From assembly GCA_037349315.1 (NCBI GenBank), contig JBAIAC010000023.1, forward strand, positions 32,898,501-32,962,500: 64,000 bases of DNA. Reading direction: 5' to 3'. Below are positions 38,222 through 49,759 of this stretch, one piece after another. Numbering within the stretch: the first letter of the stretch is position 1; each line of letters starts with the position of its first letter. A program made the translations under genes and the position numbers. The DNA comes from Chelydra serpentina. Lineage: Eukaryota; Chordata; Testudines; Chelydridae. Below the pieces are notes generated by a model, which saw nothing but the letters and a program-made list of their open reading frames with translations, did not search any database and had not been told where the DNA came from.

Positions 38222-40117
38222 GTACGTGTTCCAGATTTACCAAAAAAAAAAAAACTTCACAAATATGCCAAGTGTATTTTTTGGTCCATGGTATAATGCT
38301 GGTGAAATACAGGGTGGCCTCTGAATTATTATATGCTAGAATGTTGTATAAAGGTATTTTCATCCAAAAACATTTTTACGGATCACAGTTCTGCAGTCCA
38401 AAGCACACTCTGAGGCAAAACTCCCAGTCCATACAGTGGGCATAATTTCTAGGTGTTTAATAGCATATGCTGGGGCTTAATTAATTGCTATTTGTAGAGC
38501 ACTTTGAAATCCCTGGATGAATTTATTAATTTTGGTTATTTCATTATATGTGTTATATAAGGTATGCACATATAAGGACATAAATAATAAAAATACTTAT
38601 TAATTTGATATCAATTATCCTATCCGCTGCCCCCAAAAAGCTTTAATTTGAAGAAATAAATTAGGAATTAAAAACCAAAACTCTGACAAGAACAAACCAA
38701 ATGTTTTTATTTAATAACATTGAAAAGTGTGGAAAATATGTTCCTGTTGCAATTTAGACCCCAGTCCTGCAAACAGATGCGCCAGTGCAGACATTATGTT
38801 CACACGATAGTCTGGACTCCATACACCAATGCATCTGTTTGCAGGACCGAGGCCTTACGCAATAAAGGAATAAATGGGGAATCTAAATCCCTGCTGACTT
38901 GAAGTTTCAATGGTTTATGCAGCCTTTTCCCCCCAAAATTTAATTTTTTCCCTACAAACATCTGTGTCATGAAAAATGTGATTGACCTCATAGTTTTTGG
39001 CTAACTCCTCTGTACTGTACTATTGCAGTGAATATGCCCTTGGTGTATATTCATAAGCAGTGGATAGTTCTGCAGAGGAAAATTAGTTCACTGTTGTGAC
39101 TGCCGTGGAATTGCTATGTAATAAACTCTAAGAATATTGAGATGTAATCATTTATAAACACTGCCTGTGACCTGATCAGTAAGGTGCTGTTATTGTATGT
39201 TGGGTTGTGAGACTTTCCAGTATGAATGTATTGTTCTAGTTTAATAGGGGGCTGTGGGAAAAACAAGCAGGGAAGCAACCCAGTGGATCCTGATATGAAT
39301 CTCCAAACAAATGGTTGGGGGGGCAGTGACAAGACAATGGGGGAAACTGTTAGCTTTGAGGATCCTATATCCTGTCGCCAATGAAGATGTAAGCTTTGTA
39401 TTGCCAGGCAGCAAGCCCAGAGATCAAAAGAACACTAAACAGTTAAAAAGCTCTTCTCAGGAGAGGAGGGTATGTGTGTCACTTGTCAGCAGCTATTCAG
39501 TGAGAAAAGCTAACACAGAGAGAGACTCCCCAGAGGGATTCTAAAGGAGTGGGGCTTTCTCAGATCCAGGGAATGGTGAGACTTAACAAAAGACAAGCAT
39601 GTATATAGACTGGTTTATTTTTTAAGATCTGTCTTCTCTTAAATGACTTGATTCAAAATAAATAACACTCTGCTTTAAGAAGGCTGTTTGGTTACTGGAT
39701 GCCACTGTCATTTCCCCTGGAGGGAACAGAACTGCATGGTCTGAGTGTCAATCAGACCTGCTGAGATGCAGTTAGTACCAAGGGAATGCAACCCAAGACC
39801 TGGTCTGAGAGTGGGAGAATCGTATGATTCCACCCCAAGACTGGGGATGGCTTGAGGCCCAAGAAGGGATACGCTCAAAGGCACTTTGCCCACTGATCCA
39901 TCTCTGAGACAGCGGCCAACATTCTAAACCTCTGACTAGTCCCCAATGCCACCATTTTAAAAAGAAGCTTTCCTTCCTTTCCCCCCTTCAAATGTGGACT
40001 CGTCTGATCCTCAAACGTGCCCACTCCAAGTAACAGTGGCCTATTGCCCAGAGTGGGCAATATTCAAAATGGCATCAATGACTGTTTTAATGTCTGCTTA
40101 GAGAGACCAGGTGGATG

Positions 40118-40575
40118 AGATAATATCTTTTATTGGACCAACTTGTTTTGGTAAAAAGAACAGGATTACTTGTGGCACCTTAGAGTCTAACAAATTTATT
40201 TCAGCATAAGCTTTCGTGGGTTAGAACCCACTTCATCTGATGCATGGAATGGAACATACAGTAAGCAGATATTTATACATTCAGAGAAACATGAAAAGGT
40301 GGAAGTGCCTATACCAACTTTAAGAGGCTAATTAATTAAGAGGAACTATATCAGCAGGGGGAAAAAAACTTTTGAAGTGATAATCAAGATGGCCCATTGC
40401 GGACAGTTGACACAAAGGTGTGAGTGAGGATAGTTAACTTAAGGGAAATAGATTCAATTAACGTAATGGCCAAGCCATTCCCAGTAAGAGAGACAAGCTG
40501 TCGAGCTACATAGAGCTCTTCTTCAGACCTGGGAAAGGAACTCAGAGTATCATAAAATATTCCAGAGCTAGATAC
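40118..40575 (-). mobile_element. Penelope-like fragment B, interrupted by fragment A
   Basis: The left piece (40118-40153, GATAATATCTTTTATTGGAC) and right piece (40487-about 40575, AGAGAGACAAGCTGTCGAGC) read as one continuous repeat once 40154-40483 is removed. On the minus strand the right piece carries CTGAAGA, a 5-bp stem GAGCT/AGCTC and GACA, a hammerhead-ribozyme-like layout with one core change (GAAA expected). Confidence 0.6.
40154..40483 (-). mobile_element. Penelope-like fragment A, inserted into fragment B
   Basis: It is flanked by GTA on both sides (40151-40153, 40484-40486). The words CAGGATTACTTGTGGCACC and AATTTATTTCAGCATAAGC are shared with 44969-45045. On the minus strand CAGATGA, then stem GTGGG/CCCAC, then GAAA follows the hammerhead core order with one mismatch (CTGANGA expected). 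No reverse-transcriptase frame survives. Assignment to Penelope-like elements rests on this ribozyme-like signature and on repeat words I know, so it is partly inference. Confidence 0.6.
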
Positions 40576-40737
40576 AGGAGACTGATACCATTAGACAGGA
40601 GGAATATCTAACCTCGGAAGATCCTGATAATTCTGAAGTTAAATCTGAGAGTATTTTTTGTAGAGAGAAGCTATTTTAGAAGTTTTTATGGTTACCTCTG
40701 AATCCTGTATAATTGGACTCATGGTAACTAAGGCTTT

Positions 40738-40893
40738 GTCTACACTACGTACCTCTCCCGCCAACAAAGCACTGTTCACCCCGGCGCTTTTCATCAGCAA
40801 AACTTTTGTCGTTCGGGGGGAGGGGGGGTGGCGGGTTTCACACCCCTGACAAGTTTTGCCGACAAAAGTCCAGTGTAGACAAAACCCAAGATA
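40738..40893. mobile_element. GTCTACACT-type MITE (about 156 bp)
   Basis: The ends GGCTTTGTCTACACTA and AGTGTAGACAAAACCC are inverted. Inner words CAGCAAAACTTTTGTCG and ACAAGTTTTGCCGAC are also inverted, and match the 18-bp arms at 32449. Confidence 0.7.
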
Positions 40894-43359
40894 CTTAGCT
40901 TTACAGGCAGAAGGATAAAATAATAGTACCATTAACATTTTAATCTCTCTAGAACATTCCTAAAATAGCTTTTATAGTTGGTGTGTGTGTGTAATATCTG
41001 TGACATGTGCTGATTACATGATGGTGTGGTGTAACCCTTGTATTGGTACATGTTTGGGATGACCCGCGTACTTCCCTGTAACTTGAACACTCATAAGTAA
41101 CAAGGCTATCCCAACCTCATGCTAATAATAAATTTATATTGTTTCCCTTTTTTCACCTGAGTGGCTAATCAAAGTTTCAGGCCTTGTGGGCATTCCAGAT
41201 AGGAGTAGAAATTTCTGATAGTCGGGTATTAGTTTGGTGCAGATTTATTTATTTACAAAGAACAAACAAAGTCCTGTGACTTTGAACACAGAGAGAATCA
41301 ATAGCAGAAAACAGCTTCTTTTGCTCACAATACCAGAGCACACTCTTAACCTGCACCCTGGCCCAAAAACCTTTTCCCAGGTTTCTTCCATATTTTCAGC
41401 TGCCCCTTCAGGCTGTCTCTTTCTCTGCATCTCTCTCTGTCTGTTCTTGTCTATCCTGAGTTTGCGTGATCTTTTTTCCTACACACACCTATCTGAAACA
41501 ATTCCCAGACAAAAGCACCTAAGTGGGTCCAGACAACCTTTGCCTTAGGTGGTGCATATGCTTATAGCTATATTAATTGAAGGGTCAGGTCACACCTATC
41601 AATCTCAATGGTGTTTTAATTCTACCCATAACAAGTCTTCACTCAGCTCATAACAATAACATAGGCTACCATCATTTGTTGTGTGTGTACATGTACATGT
41701 ATGTAATATATACACTCTACGTGTATATAATGTGTACATGTAGCTGGTAGTGAGAAAAATGGTATGTAATGCCATTGCTTCAATAATAGTAAAATATTTG
41801 TAGCCCAAGCACAACTTTTATAAAAGAGAAAAATAAAATTATTTAATAAAAGAAATACCGTGTATGTAAAACAAATGAAGTAATGAGGCATCAGTGAATC
41901 AATTGGAAGTGGACTGAAATTCAAGCAACGAGTACATTGTACAATATCTAATGTTTGCCACCTATTTCGGGAAATTTCACATAGCTCATACCAAATTTTC
42001 TCTTTTATAAGGCAACTCTTTAGAGGATTAGATTTTTCCCAGAATTGTTTGTTTAACCTGAAATCCTAGTGAGTTTCTAGTTCCTAATGTCACAGACAAG
42101 GTACTCATTCTCTGAAGCAGCCACCTTCCTCAGAGGAGAAACCCGAGGCCAAGCTTCAAAAATGGCTGAGTGCCGCTGTTGTGTTCAACTACAATGGAAC
42201 AGATCTAAGTGGCTACAGAGAGGCTTGAAAGGTTATTGCATCCTCTCAGCAAATGCTGACAACCGCAGTGGGGAGGTGTGTGGTGGTGGGGAGTGAGTAA
42301 AGAAGCAGTCCACAGGTATGCTGGGTCTGAGTTCAAATGAAGATTGGCTTTGTAATAAAGAGCCTGTCCCTGCTGTCCTTTCAAGTCATTGGGATTTTTG
42401 CCTGATTAAGGACTGCAGCGTCAGACCGTGATTTGAAAGGGAAAACTTGACCTCGTAAAAGTCATGAGCTCATTTGACCCACAAGTCTTTCAAACATTGC
42501 CCTCTGGGGAGCACAGGAATGCTTCATTCAGTGTAGTTCGCACACATACAATAACCCCCCCGTCCCTCCCCCCAAAAAATATCACAAAAGGCCTGTGAAC
42601 ACTAACCCAAAATCTCAAAGTAAACTTGTACGGAAACGTTGGCCTTTGTTCATGACCTGAATGACTAGAAGAACCGAAGAACCGATATTTATCAGTCTTG
42701 TAACTTTAATAAAGTAGTGCAAGAGTTGGGATTATTTTATAAGGACTTTTGTAAAATAATTAATTACTCCACCACCTTTTCAATAGCTTATAAAGCAGAC
42801 ATTTAGCATGTAAACTGAGAAGCTTGCAGGAACTAATTAGGTGTGCTTTTTACAAGACACAGAAAACTCCTGTGACAAAGAATGTGTAGTTATTTCTCGA
42901 TCTTAAAAAAAAATCTGTAAAAATCAAGTACAATAGCTTGTAGAACAAAGTGGCTCATATTACCCAGCTGGAAAAAGTACTTCTGACAGCATGGGCCTTA
43001 TCATCTGCGTAAGGACAGTACACAAAGGGGAATCATCTCCCCAAATTATAAATAAATCTTCCAGTTTGTAATATTTTGGTAGGGTAGAATTAAGATAGCA
43101 TTAAAAATGAACAAATCCTATGCAGAAGTATTTCCTGTTTTGAATTAATACCACACTTAAGTGTTTTATACCAGTACTGCAAGTTCAGTGTTTGATAGAA
43201 TAAAAGCATTCTATTTCCAATGGAGAAGTAGTGGAAGCTCCTTCTTCTCTTGAGTCATATAAAACTGGTCTGGAAAAAATTCTTAGGTTAACAATCCTGC
43301 ACTGGCTGAAGAAGGAAGAGTAGATGTTATAATTAAATGGAATTCATGAAACGGATCAG

Positions 43360-44597
43360 AATCTGATCTCCTGGTTTAAGCTTTGGAAAGCTGGAGTAAG
43401 AGAAGAGGGAAAGTCCTCGCATGGATCAGTAACTGGTTCAAAGATAGGAAACAAAGTGTAGGAAAAAATGGTCATTTTTCAGAATGGAGAGAGGTAAATA
43501 GTGGTGTTCCCCATGGGTCTGTACTGGGACTAGTACCGTTCAACATATTCATAAAGGATCTGGAAAAAGGGGTAAACAGTGAGATGGCAAAATTTACAGA
43601 TGATACAAAACTACTCAAGACCGTTAAGTCCAAAGCAGACAGCAAATTGTTACAAAGGGATCTCACAAAACTGGGTGACTGGTTAACAAAATGGCAGATG
43701 AAATTCAATGTTGATAAATGCAAAGTAATGCACATTGGAAAACATAATCCCAACTATGCATATAAAATGATGGGATCTAAATTAGCTATTCCACTCAAGA
43801 AAGAGATCTGGAAGTCATTCTCTGAAAACATCCACTCAATGTGAAGCAGCAGTCAAAAAAGCTAACAGAATGTTGCGAATCATCAGGAAAGGGATAGATA
43901 ATAAGACAGAAAATATCATATTGCCTCTATATAAATCCATGGTACCCCCCACATCTTGAATACTACGTGCAGATGTGGTTGCTCCATCTCAAAAAAGATT
44001 TATTGGAATTGGAAAAGGTATAGAAAAGGGCAACAAAAATGATTAGGGGTATGGAACAGCTTCCATATGGGGAGAGATAATAGGACTAGGACTTTTCAGG
44101 TTGGAAAGAGACGACTAACAGTGGATATGATAAAAGTCTGTAAAATCATGACAGGTGTGGAGAAAGTAAATAAGGAAGTGTTATTTACTCCTTCTCATAA
44201 CTCAAGAACTAGGGGTCACCAAATTAAATTATTAGGCAGCAGGTTTAAAACAAATGAAATGAAGTATTTCTTCACACAATGCACAGTCAACCTGTGGAAC
44301 TCTGCCTGAGGATGTTGTGAAGGCCAAGACTATAAACAGGGTTAAAAAAAAAACCCTAAATAAGTTCATGGGGGGTAGGTCCATCAATTGGCTATTAGCC
44401 AGGATGGGCAGGGATGATGTCCCTAGCCTCTGTTTGCCAGAAGCTGGGACTGGGCAATAGGGAAAGGATCACTTGATGTTTACCTATTCTGTTCATTTCC
44501 TCTGAAGCACCTGGCATTGGGCACTATCAGAAGACTGGATACTGAGCTAAATGGACCTTTGGTCTGACCCAGTATGGCCGTTCTTATGTTCTTAACT
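43360..44597 (+). mobile_element. CR1-like LINE, 5'-truncated, sense to FNDC3B
   Basis: The frame 43383-43844 encodes reverse-transcriptase relics: SGVPHGSVLGL (usual SGVPQGSVLGP), then FTDDTKLL, which keeps the two catalytic aspartates, then KFNVDKCKVMHIG. Frame breaks follow, after which 44067-44309 continues the C-terminal part ([18 protein letters not shown]). The 3' end reads GACCCAGTATGGCCGTTCTT and closes with TTATGTTCTTA, the short tail of this LINE group. It is not functional. The element at 63045-63960 is the same subfamily. Confidence 0.85.
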
Positions 44598-44968
44598 GCA
44601 TTGTCTTGACAATAGGAACTTTGTCATTGACTTCAGTGGGTTTGGACCCAGCATCATGAAATAGCTATGATGCTCTCGTGCGCATAAAGAAACAGGTCAA
44701 GAAGGGGTATTGGGCCAGATCTTCTGAAAGGTGTTCAGCTCCTTCAACTGCCATTGGAACAAATTGAAGTTGAGAGCACTGAGCACCTTTCAGGATCATG
44801 CCTATTGTTTGGAAGTTGAATAGTTGAGGCTATATCCTCCATAGCAGGCATAATATTCATTGATCCTTGCAAACGTTATTTCTTCATACCAAGAGGCTGC
44901 TTAGCCACTCATCAAAGAAAACATTGAAGATACACAGCGTATGGCTGGAGTCCGTGGTGTCAGAAAAA

Positions 44969-45045
44969 AGAACAGGATTATTTGTGGCACTTTAGAGACT
45001 AACAAATTTATTTCAGCATAAGCTTTCGTGGGCTACAGCTCACTG
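44969..45045 (-). mobile_element. Penelope-like fragment C, core-deleted
   Basis: It shares CAGGATTATTTGTGGCAC and the AGCATAAGCTTTCGTGG block with fragment A (40154). On the minus strand the stem and GAAA remain, but the CTGANGA half of the ribozyme-like core is missing. Confidence 0.6.
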
Positions 45046-46198
45046 GACAGCAGATTGTATTTCCCTTGAGTCGTACACATTTATTTGTTCCAAATTCTCA
45101 TTCTCCTGGGGATAGTACTATTGTGGTTTGTCATGCTAAAAATGTGGACTCAGAATTTCAGTTTCTCACTTCATCTAACAATCCCATTTATGTATAAATA
45201 ACTTTTAGTGCACCCTTTGCGAGGGTGTCAGAAAACCTGTTTGGCACTTTCAGGGTTCACTTCAGAATTATTTTAATTAACCTGTTTATTTTAAAACTCA
45301 ATTTGTGACTTCAGCAGTTACTGTGTGTTCACCACCACCATCATCATCACATGTCAGCAGAAGAACAGAAACCTGGATCTTCAGCACCAAAAGTTTAAAC
45401 CTGTAGCACTTCAGCTAATGGAACAGCTCTCTTAGCTGGTAGCCATAGTAAGCTTTTATCCTTATGTGAATCAGCCTGTGCAGAGCCACGTTGACTTCAG
45501 AGTATTAAATGTGTACCAGTATTTTCTTGTGGGTAGCCCATAAAATTTACTGTTTCTCTTACATTAAGAGAAACTTCACTTTCTACAAATCACTGAAGTT
45601 CATTAAAGGACAAGGCTTTTTACCAAATAGAGAGAGTATATATACGTGTGTCCTAGCTAGTAGTCATAAAAAAAAATTTCAATAGAACATTGGCTGGATA
45701 TTGTGTATCAAGTTCCAAATCCCTGTCTGAATGTATGAAAAACAATTATGCAAGCATATGTCCATAATAATAGAAGAAATCTCACAGTAGTTCATCTGGT
45801 AATAATGTATGTCCAAAAAAAAATTATAATTTGAATCTTTTTATTGCAAAATTCTCTTTAGCCTGTAAAATACTTAATTGACATCAAATGTAATTTTTTA
45901 ACTAAATATATTTAGTTTTGGCTATGATTTCATTCTATTAAGATATCTAAGAGATTTCAATTGCTTTGTCTGACTTGAGACTTTGGGCTTTTCTTATAGA
46001 TGTCTGGCTAATCCAGTGCAATTTTTAGCCAGTCGAGTTGTTTGAAGCAAACAGTTACTGTATTACCTCTAGGACAACAGTAGGAGAACAAGAAATGATA
46101 GGAAAATTGGTGTAAGACTAATCTGCAAATGGTTCTTGAGAAATTTTGTTGATACTACTTACCATTTCATGTTCTACAATTTCAACTTATGTTGAAAT

Positions 46199-46256
46199 AT
46201 TTTATTTTGGGCATGGTTAACTAAGAGAGATTTTATTTTGGGCATGGTTAACTAAG
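46199..46256. repeat. 27-bp local duplication
   Basis: A 27-bp unit containing TTTTGGGCATGGTTAACTAA occurs at 46199-46225 and again, identical, at 46230-46256, separated by AGAG. The lack of divergence suggests a recent duplication. Confidence 0.9.
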
Positions 46257-47267
46257 TTTACTGACATTAAACTAAAATGTTGTTGGTAACTTTGAGAGCA
46301 ATGTTTACATTAAGATGAGAAACACTTTATGGTTTCACTCCCTTCTCAGTATGTTAAAAAATCTCAGATTTAGGACTTGGTTTAGAAGGCATCTGCTTAA
46401 TATATCAAGATCAGGCACAATAGCTGGGGTGCTTTTCAGCTAGAGGCAATGTATTTTTCAGATGAGATGTTAAATGATCTGCGTTATGGACATTAGAGAT
46501 TTCCAGAGCTTTTTCTTGCAGGAAAGTACGTCTTTAAACTCGGATATTCCAGCCACATTCCCAATAGAAACTACGTTTTTGCAAGCTATGTTGGACCTCA
46601 AAGAGTAAATTCCAAGCACAGTTGCACAGCACATTAGTTTTACAAGTACTGTTATCATTAATGGGAGAGGAGTGCCAGTTTTCTGTGGAAAAACATAGAA
46701 AATTTATAACTGAGTCTCTCAATCATTCAGCTTCTTACACCTTCTGACATAACAGAGATTTTTGCTCTATAAGTATTTTGGAGAAATCTGCTAGAATGAT
46801 AAAACTTGTAAAAGTTGACATGTAGCAGAAATTAATAAGAAACATAAAACCTTGTGCGCTGGAATGTAACCTCAGCTCCTCCTCACGTAGGCTAATTTTT
46901 TTTCCCACTGTTACATTTGACATTGCAATTTTAAGAGATTAGTCATTTTCATTATCTAAACTCAAGAGATTATGTGTCCGAGTGCTCAGGGCTACAAAAT
47001 TATTTCTCAGGGATTTCTTCAGAAGAGTTACTTAGAAGTACATACTTTCTTTCCAGGATGGCCCACTGTAAGCATTGATTTTAGAAGCATTAATGTATTT
47101 TTCCTCTCTCAGCATGGTATCAGAAGTCTGTACAAATGGAAGCTACTGTACTATACAGGCCTATGATGAATATGATGCTTCTGGCATTATGCCAGTGGAT
47201 TGTCCTGCTAAGGAATGTAGCAGAGCAAAAAAAAAACTGTGCTAGTTTTAGGCTCTGTCTACACTAA

Positions 47268-47563
47268 GGGCTGGTCTACACTAGCCCACAAGTTCGAAGT
47301 AAGATACGCAACTTCAGCTACGTGAATAACGTAGCTGAAGTCGAAGTATCTTATTTTGAACTTTAAAGTACTTACCCCTGGTCCACACGGCGGCGCGCAG
47401 CTCCCCCGTCGACTCCGCCTGCTCCGTTCGCAGAGCAGGATTACCAGCGTCGACGGGGGAGCACTTCCTGGTTCGATTTATCGCGTCTAGACAAGACGCG
47501 ATAAATCGAACCCAGAAGATCGATCCGACGCCGCCGACACTGCGGGTAAGTGTAGACTAGCCC
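47268..47563. mobile_element. Harbinger-type MITE with two strong hairpins, copy 2 (296 bp)
   Basis: The ends GGGCTGGTCTACACTAGCCC and TGTAGACTAGCCC are flanked by TAA on both sides (47265-47267, 47564-47566). The 19-bp hairpin at 47470-47512 is base-for-base the same as in copy 1, and the AGCTACGTGAATAACGTAGCT hairpin is also present. It sits directly beside another partial terminus (GGCTCTGTCTACACTAA at 47251), so it may have landed in an older family member. Confidence 0.85.
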
Positions 47564-47574
47564 TAAGATTATTT

Positions 47575-47830
47575 GGACATATAGACTCATAGACTTTAAG
47601 GTCAGACGGGACCATCATAATTTCTAACAGGTGCACCTCCATTGACCCATTTAGTCCAGTATGCTGTTTCCAGTGGTAGCCAGCAGTTTATGCTTCAGAA
47701 GAAGGTGCAAGGAATCCCTAAATGGACAGTTATGGATGGAATAACTAGCCTACAGCAGGGGAAATTTCTTCTTAGCAATTGTCAGTTAGAGATTGGCTTA
47801 TGACCTGAAGCACTCCAAAATTGTTTTGTT
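47575..47830 (-). mobile_element. CR1 3'-end fragment, antisense
   Basis: It starts with ATAGACTCATAGACTTTAAG and continues GGTCAGACGGGACCATCAT, the reverse complement of a familiar reptile CR1 3' end. It is short and carries no coding frame. Its inner boundary is uncertain. Confidence 0.55.
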
Positions 47831-48093
47831 TTTCCTGTCTATGTATACCACTCTGGATAGTTTTGGATCCGTGTTGCATCCTGAGAAGTGGTTATCATTG
47901 AACTGCCCACAGCGAAGCCTAGGTCTTTGTTTCCTGTCTCTCAGCCAGTTTCTTGTTCATTACAGTTCTTTATCTCTCACCATCTTAGGGGTGGTATTTA
48001 CAAGCAATTACTTGGTAAAGAGCACATATATTTCGTATACTTCTAAGAGAACATAGTACTTGGAATTCACACTGACTAACATTTCTTTTATAG

Positions 48094-48251
48094 GTTTCAA
48101 ATATTCAAGCAAGAACAGTTTTACTTACATGGTGTCCTCCAACTGGCCTTTTAAGTGGAGATAGACACAATAATGGCTTGCCTTACACTTGTACTTACGA
48201 GGTTGCCTTATCAGACAAAGGGAGGGATGGAAAGTACAAGATAATTTACAG
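48094..48251 (+). CDS. FNDC3B: FNDC3B coding exon C (first half of FN3 domain 1)
   Basis: This exon has 158 bases between TTTTATAG and donor GTAACT. It begins in phase 0 and ends after two bases (AG) of a Ser codon. The peptide starts VSNIQARTVLLTWCPPTGLL and ends EVALSDKGRDGKYKIIY. It contains the conserved Trp of FN3 strand B (LTWCPP) and strands C to C'. The family hallmark GRDGKYKIIY points to FNDC3B rather than FNDC3A, where this part reads differently. The exon lies 358 bp upstream of a GC-rich hAT element. Confidence 0.95.
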
Positions 48252-48609
48252 GTAACTATGTACTTTTTTCATGTGTTGTTCTATATTTATATTTAGTTAA
48301 AAATGAGTTATCCTGGTTCTTCAGGTCCTGCCCTTGTGTCCTACCAATTTGACAAAAAAGTATTTTGTCCCGGTTTTTGTAGTCCTAGCCCCACCTGAAA
48401 AAGCTTCCTGCAAATTGATTGAGAGCATGTGTGTGGGAGGGGCTACCCCTCCCCCTCAGCAGACCTGCCCTGTGTTGTCACTTTCTGCCTCATCCCTCTC
48501 CAAAGAATAGAGTTACCGTTTCCTGTCCCTTAAGTTATCAAAACCCTTTCACATACACTGTCCTGGTGTGACAGCCACCTGCCAGAGCTAAAACCATGAG
48601 CTGCTAAAG

Positions 48610-49534
48610 CAGGGGTCTCAAACACGCGGCCTGCGGAGCTCTTCCCTGCAGCCCGCTGGGCTCCCCGTGCGCCCCCTCCCCCCCCCATTTTTTTTTGACC
48701 CCCAGGCAGTTCCCGCCACCAGAACAGCTGTCTGGCGGCTTCTGGGAGGGAGGGGGGAGGAGCGGGAAGCGCGCACACAGGGGGCGGGGAGAAGAGGTGG
48801 AGCAGAGGCAGAGCTCCCCCCTGCTCCCCTGTGTGCGCGCTTCCCGCTCCTCCCCCCTCCCTCCCAGAAACTGCGAAGCCGCCAGACACCTATTCTGGCG
48901 GCGGAACTTCAGAACATAACTCACGGGGGGCGTGGGGAGCCCGGCGGGCCACAGGGAAGCGCTGCGCCGGGCTCCCTGTGCGCCTCCCCCCCCCCCCCGA
49001 GTTATGTTCTGAAGTTCCGCCGCAAGAACAGCTGTCCGGCGGTTTCTGGGAGGGACGGGGGAGGAGCGGGAAGTGCGCACACACAGGGGAGGAGGGGGGG
49101 AGAAGAGGCAGGCTGCCGGGCTACCCCCGCCCCCCCTCCCAGTTACGTCCTATTGCCGCCATCTCCCCCCCACCCCCCCAGTTACGTTCTGTGGCTGCCA
49201 ACTCCCCTCACTCCCGCCCTCCCCACCCAGTTACGTTCTGTGGCCGCTAAGATCCCCGTTCCCTCCACGCTGCTCCAAGGTTCTGTTTTTACCTCCAGGC
49301 AGTTCCCGCCGCCAGAACAGCTGGCTGGCAGCTTCGCGGTTTCTGGGAGGGAGGGGGGCGGAGCGGGAAGCCGCGCACACAGGGGAGGAGGCGGAGAAGG
49401 GGTGGGGCCTAATGGAAGGGGTGGAGTGGGGGCGGGGCCGGGGGCAGCAAGGGGGCGGGGTCAGTGATGCAGCCCTCGGGCCAATGCACTAGTCCTCATG
49501 TGGCCCTCGTGATAATTTGAGTTTGAGACCCCTG
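48610..49534. mobile_element. Non-autonomous hAT element with GC-rich internal expansion (925 bp)
   Basis: The ends are CAGGGGTCTCAAAC and GTTTGAGACCCCTG, 14-bp perfect inverted repeats. Both flanks carry the 8-bp duplication TGCTAAAG (48602-48609 and 49535-49542), diagnostic of hAT transposition. The right 60 bases (GTCCTCATGTGGCCCTCGTG) look like ordinary hAT MITE sequence. The interior is extremely GC-rich, with repeated AGAACAGCTGTCTGGCGG, GGGAGGAGCGGGAAG and GTTACGTTCTGTGGC units and a 23-bp perfect inverted pair at 48900-48922 and 48999-49021. Long open frames across it are proline/glycine low-complexity and are not genes. Confidence 0.9.
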
Positions 49535-49565
49535 TGCTAAAGCATGAGTTTAACAGCCATGCGTC

Positions 49566-49759
49566 CAGGGCCGGCTCTAGCTTTTTTGCTACCCCAAGCA
49601 GCAAAAAAAAAAAAAAGCCAGCCGCAGCTGGAGCTGCCAAAGAAAAAGAAAAAAACTGGCCCCTGAAATGTGCCGCCCCACGAATGGCTGGAATGCTGCC
49701 CCTTCAGATGTGCCGCCCCAAGCACCTGCTTCCTTTGCTGGTGCCTGGAGCTGGCCCTG
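49566..49759. mobile_element. Short hAT MITE (194 bp)
   Basis: CAGGGCCGGCTCTAG at the left pairs with CTGGAGCTGGCCCTG at the right (13 of 15). The flanking octamers CATGCGTC (49558-49565) and CATGTGTC (49760-49767) differ only at a CpG transition. TGCCGCCCCA occurs twice inside, and an A-rich run lies near 49600. Confidence 0.85.

Larger units (their letters stand above)
38222..48093 (+). other. FNDC3B: FNDC3B intron, about 9.9 kb, phase 0
   Basis: This intron runs from donor GTACGT to acceptor TTTTATAG. It contains Penelope-like, CR1-like and MITE insertions listed separately, and one possible LTR-like block at 39150-39900 (CpG-poor, with an AATAAATAA signal near 39657, ends not found). Stretches 38230-39100, 41000-43350 and 45100-47230 show no gene and only diverged or simple sequence. 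Confidence 0.85.

Noticed and set aside
39150..39900. Full LTR retroelement
   Set aside because: An AATAAATAA signal and repeat-like text are present, but I found neither paired ends nor target duplications, so it is mentioned only in the intron note.
48238..48290. Possible alternative donor downstream of exon C
   Set aside because: Only the donor at 48252 preserves the phase with exon D, and other GT dinucleotides shift the frame.
48667..49492. Overlapping long open frames up to 266 codons on both strands
   Set aside because: They are Pro/Gly/Arg-rich translations of GC-rich repeats inside a hAT element with proven ends. No domain is present and several frames are open at once, as expected for stop-poor GC-rich DNA.
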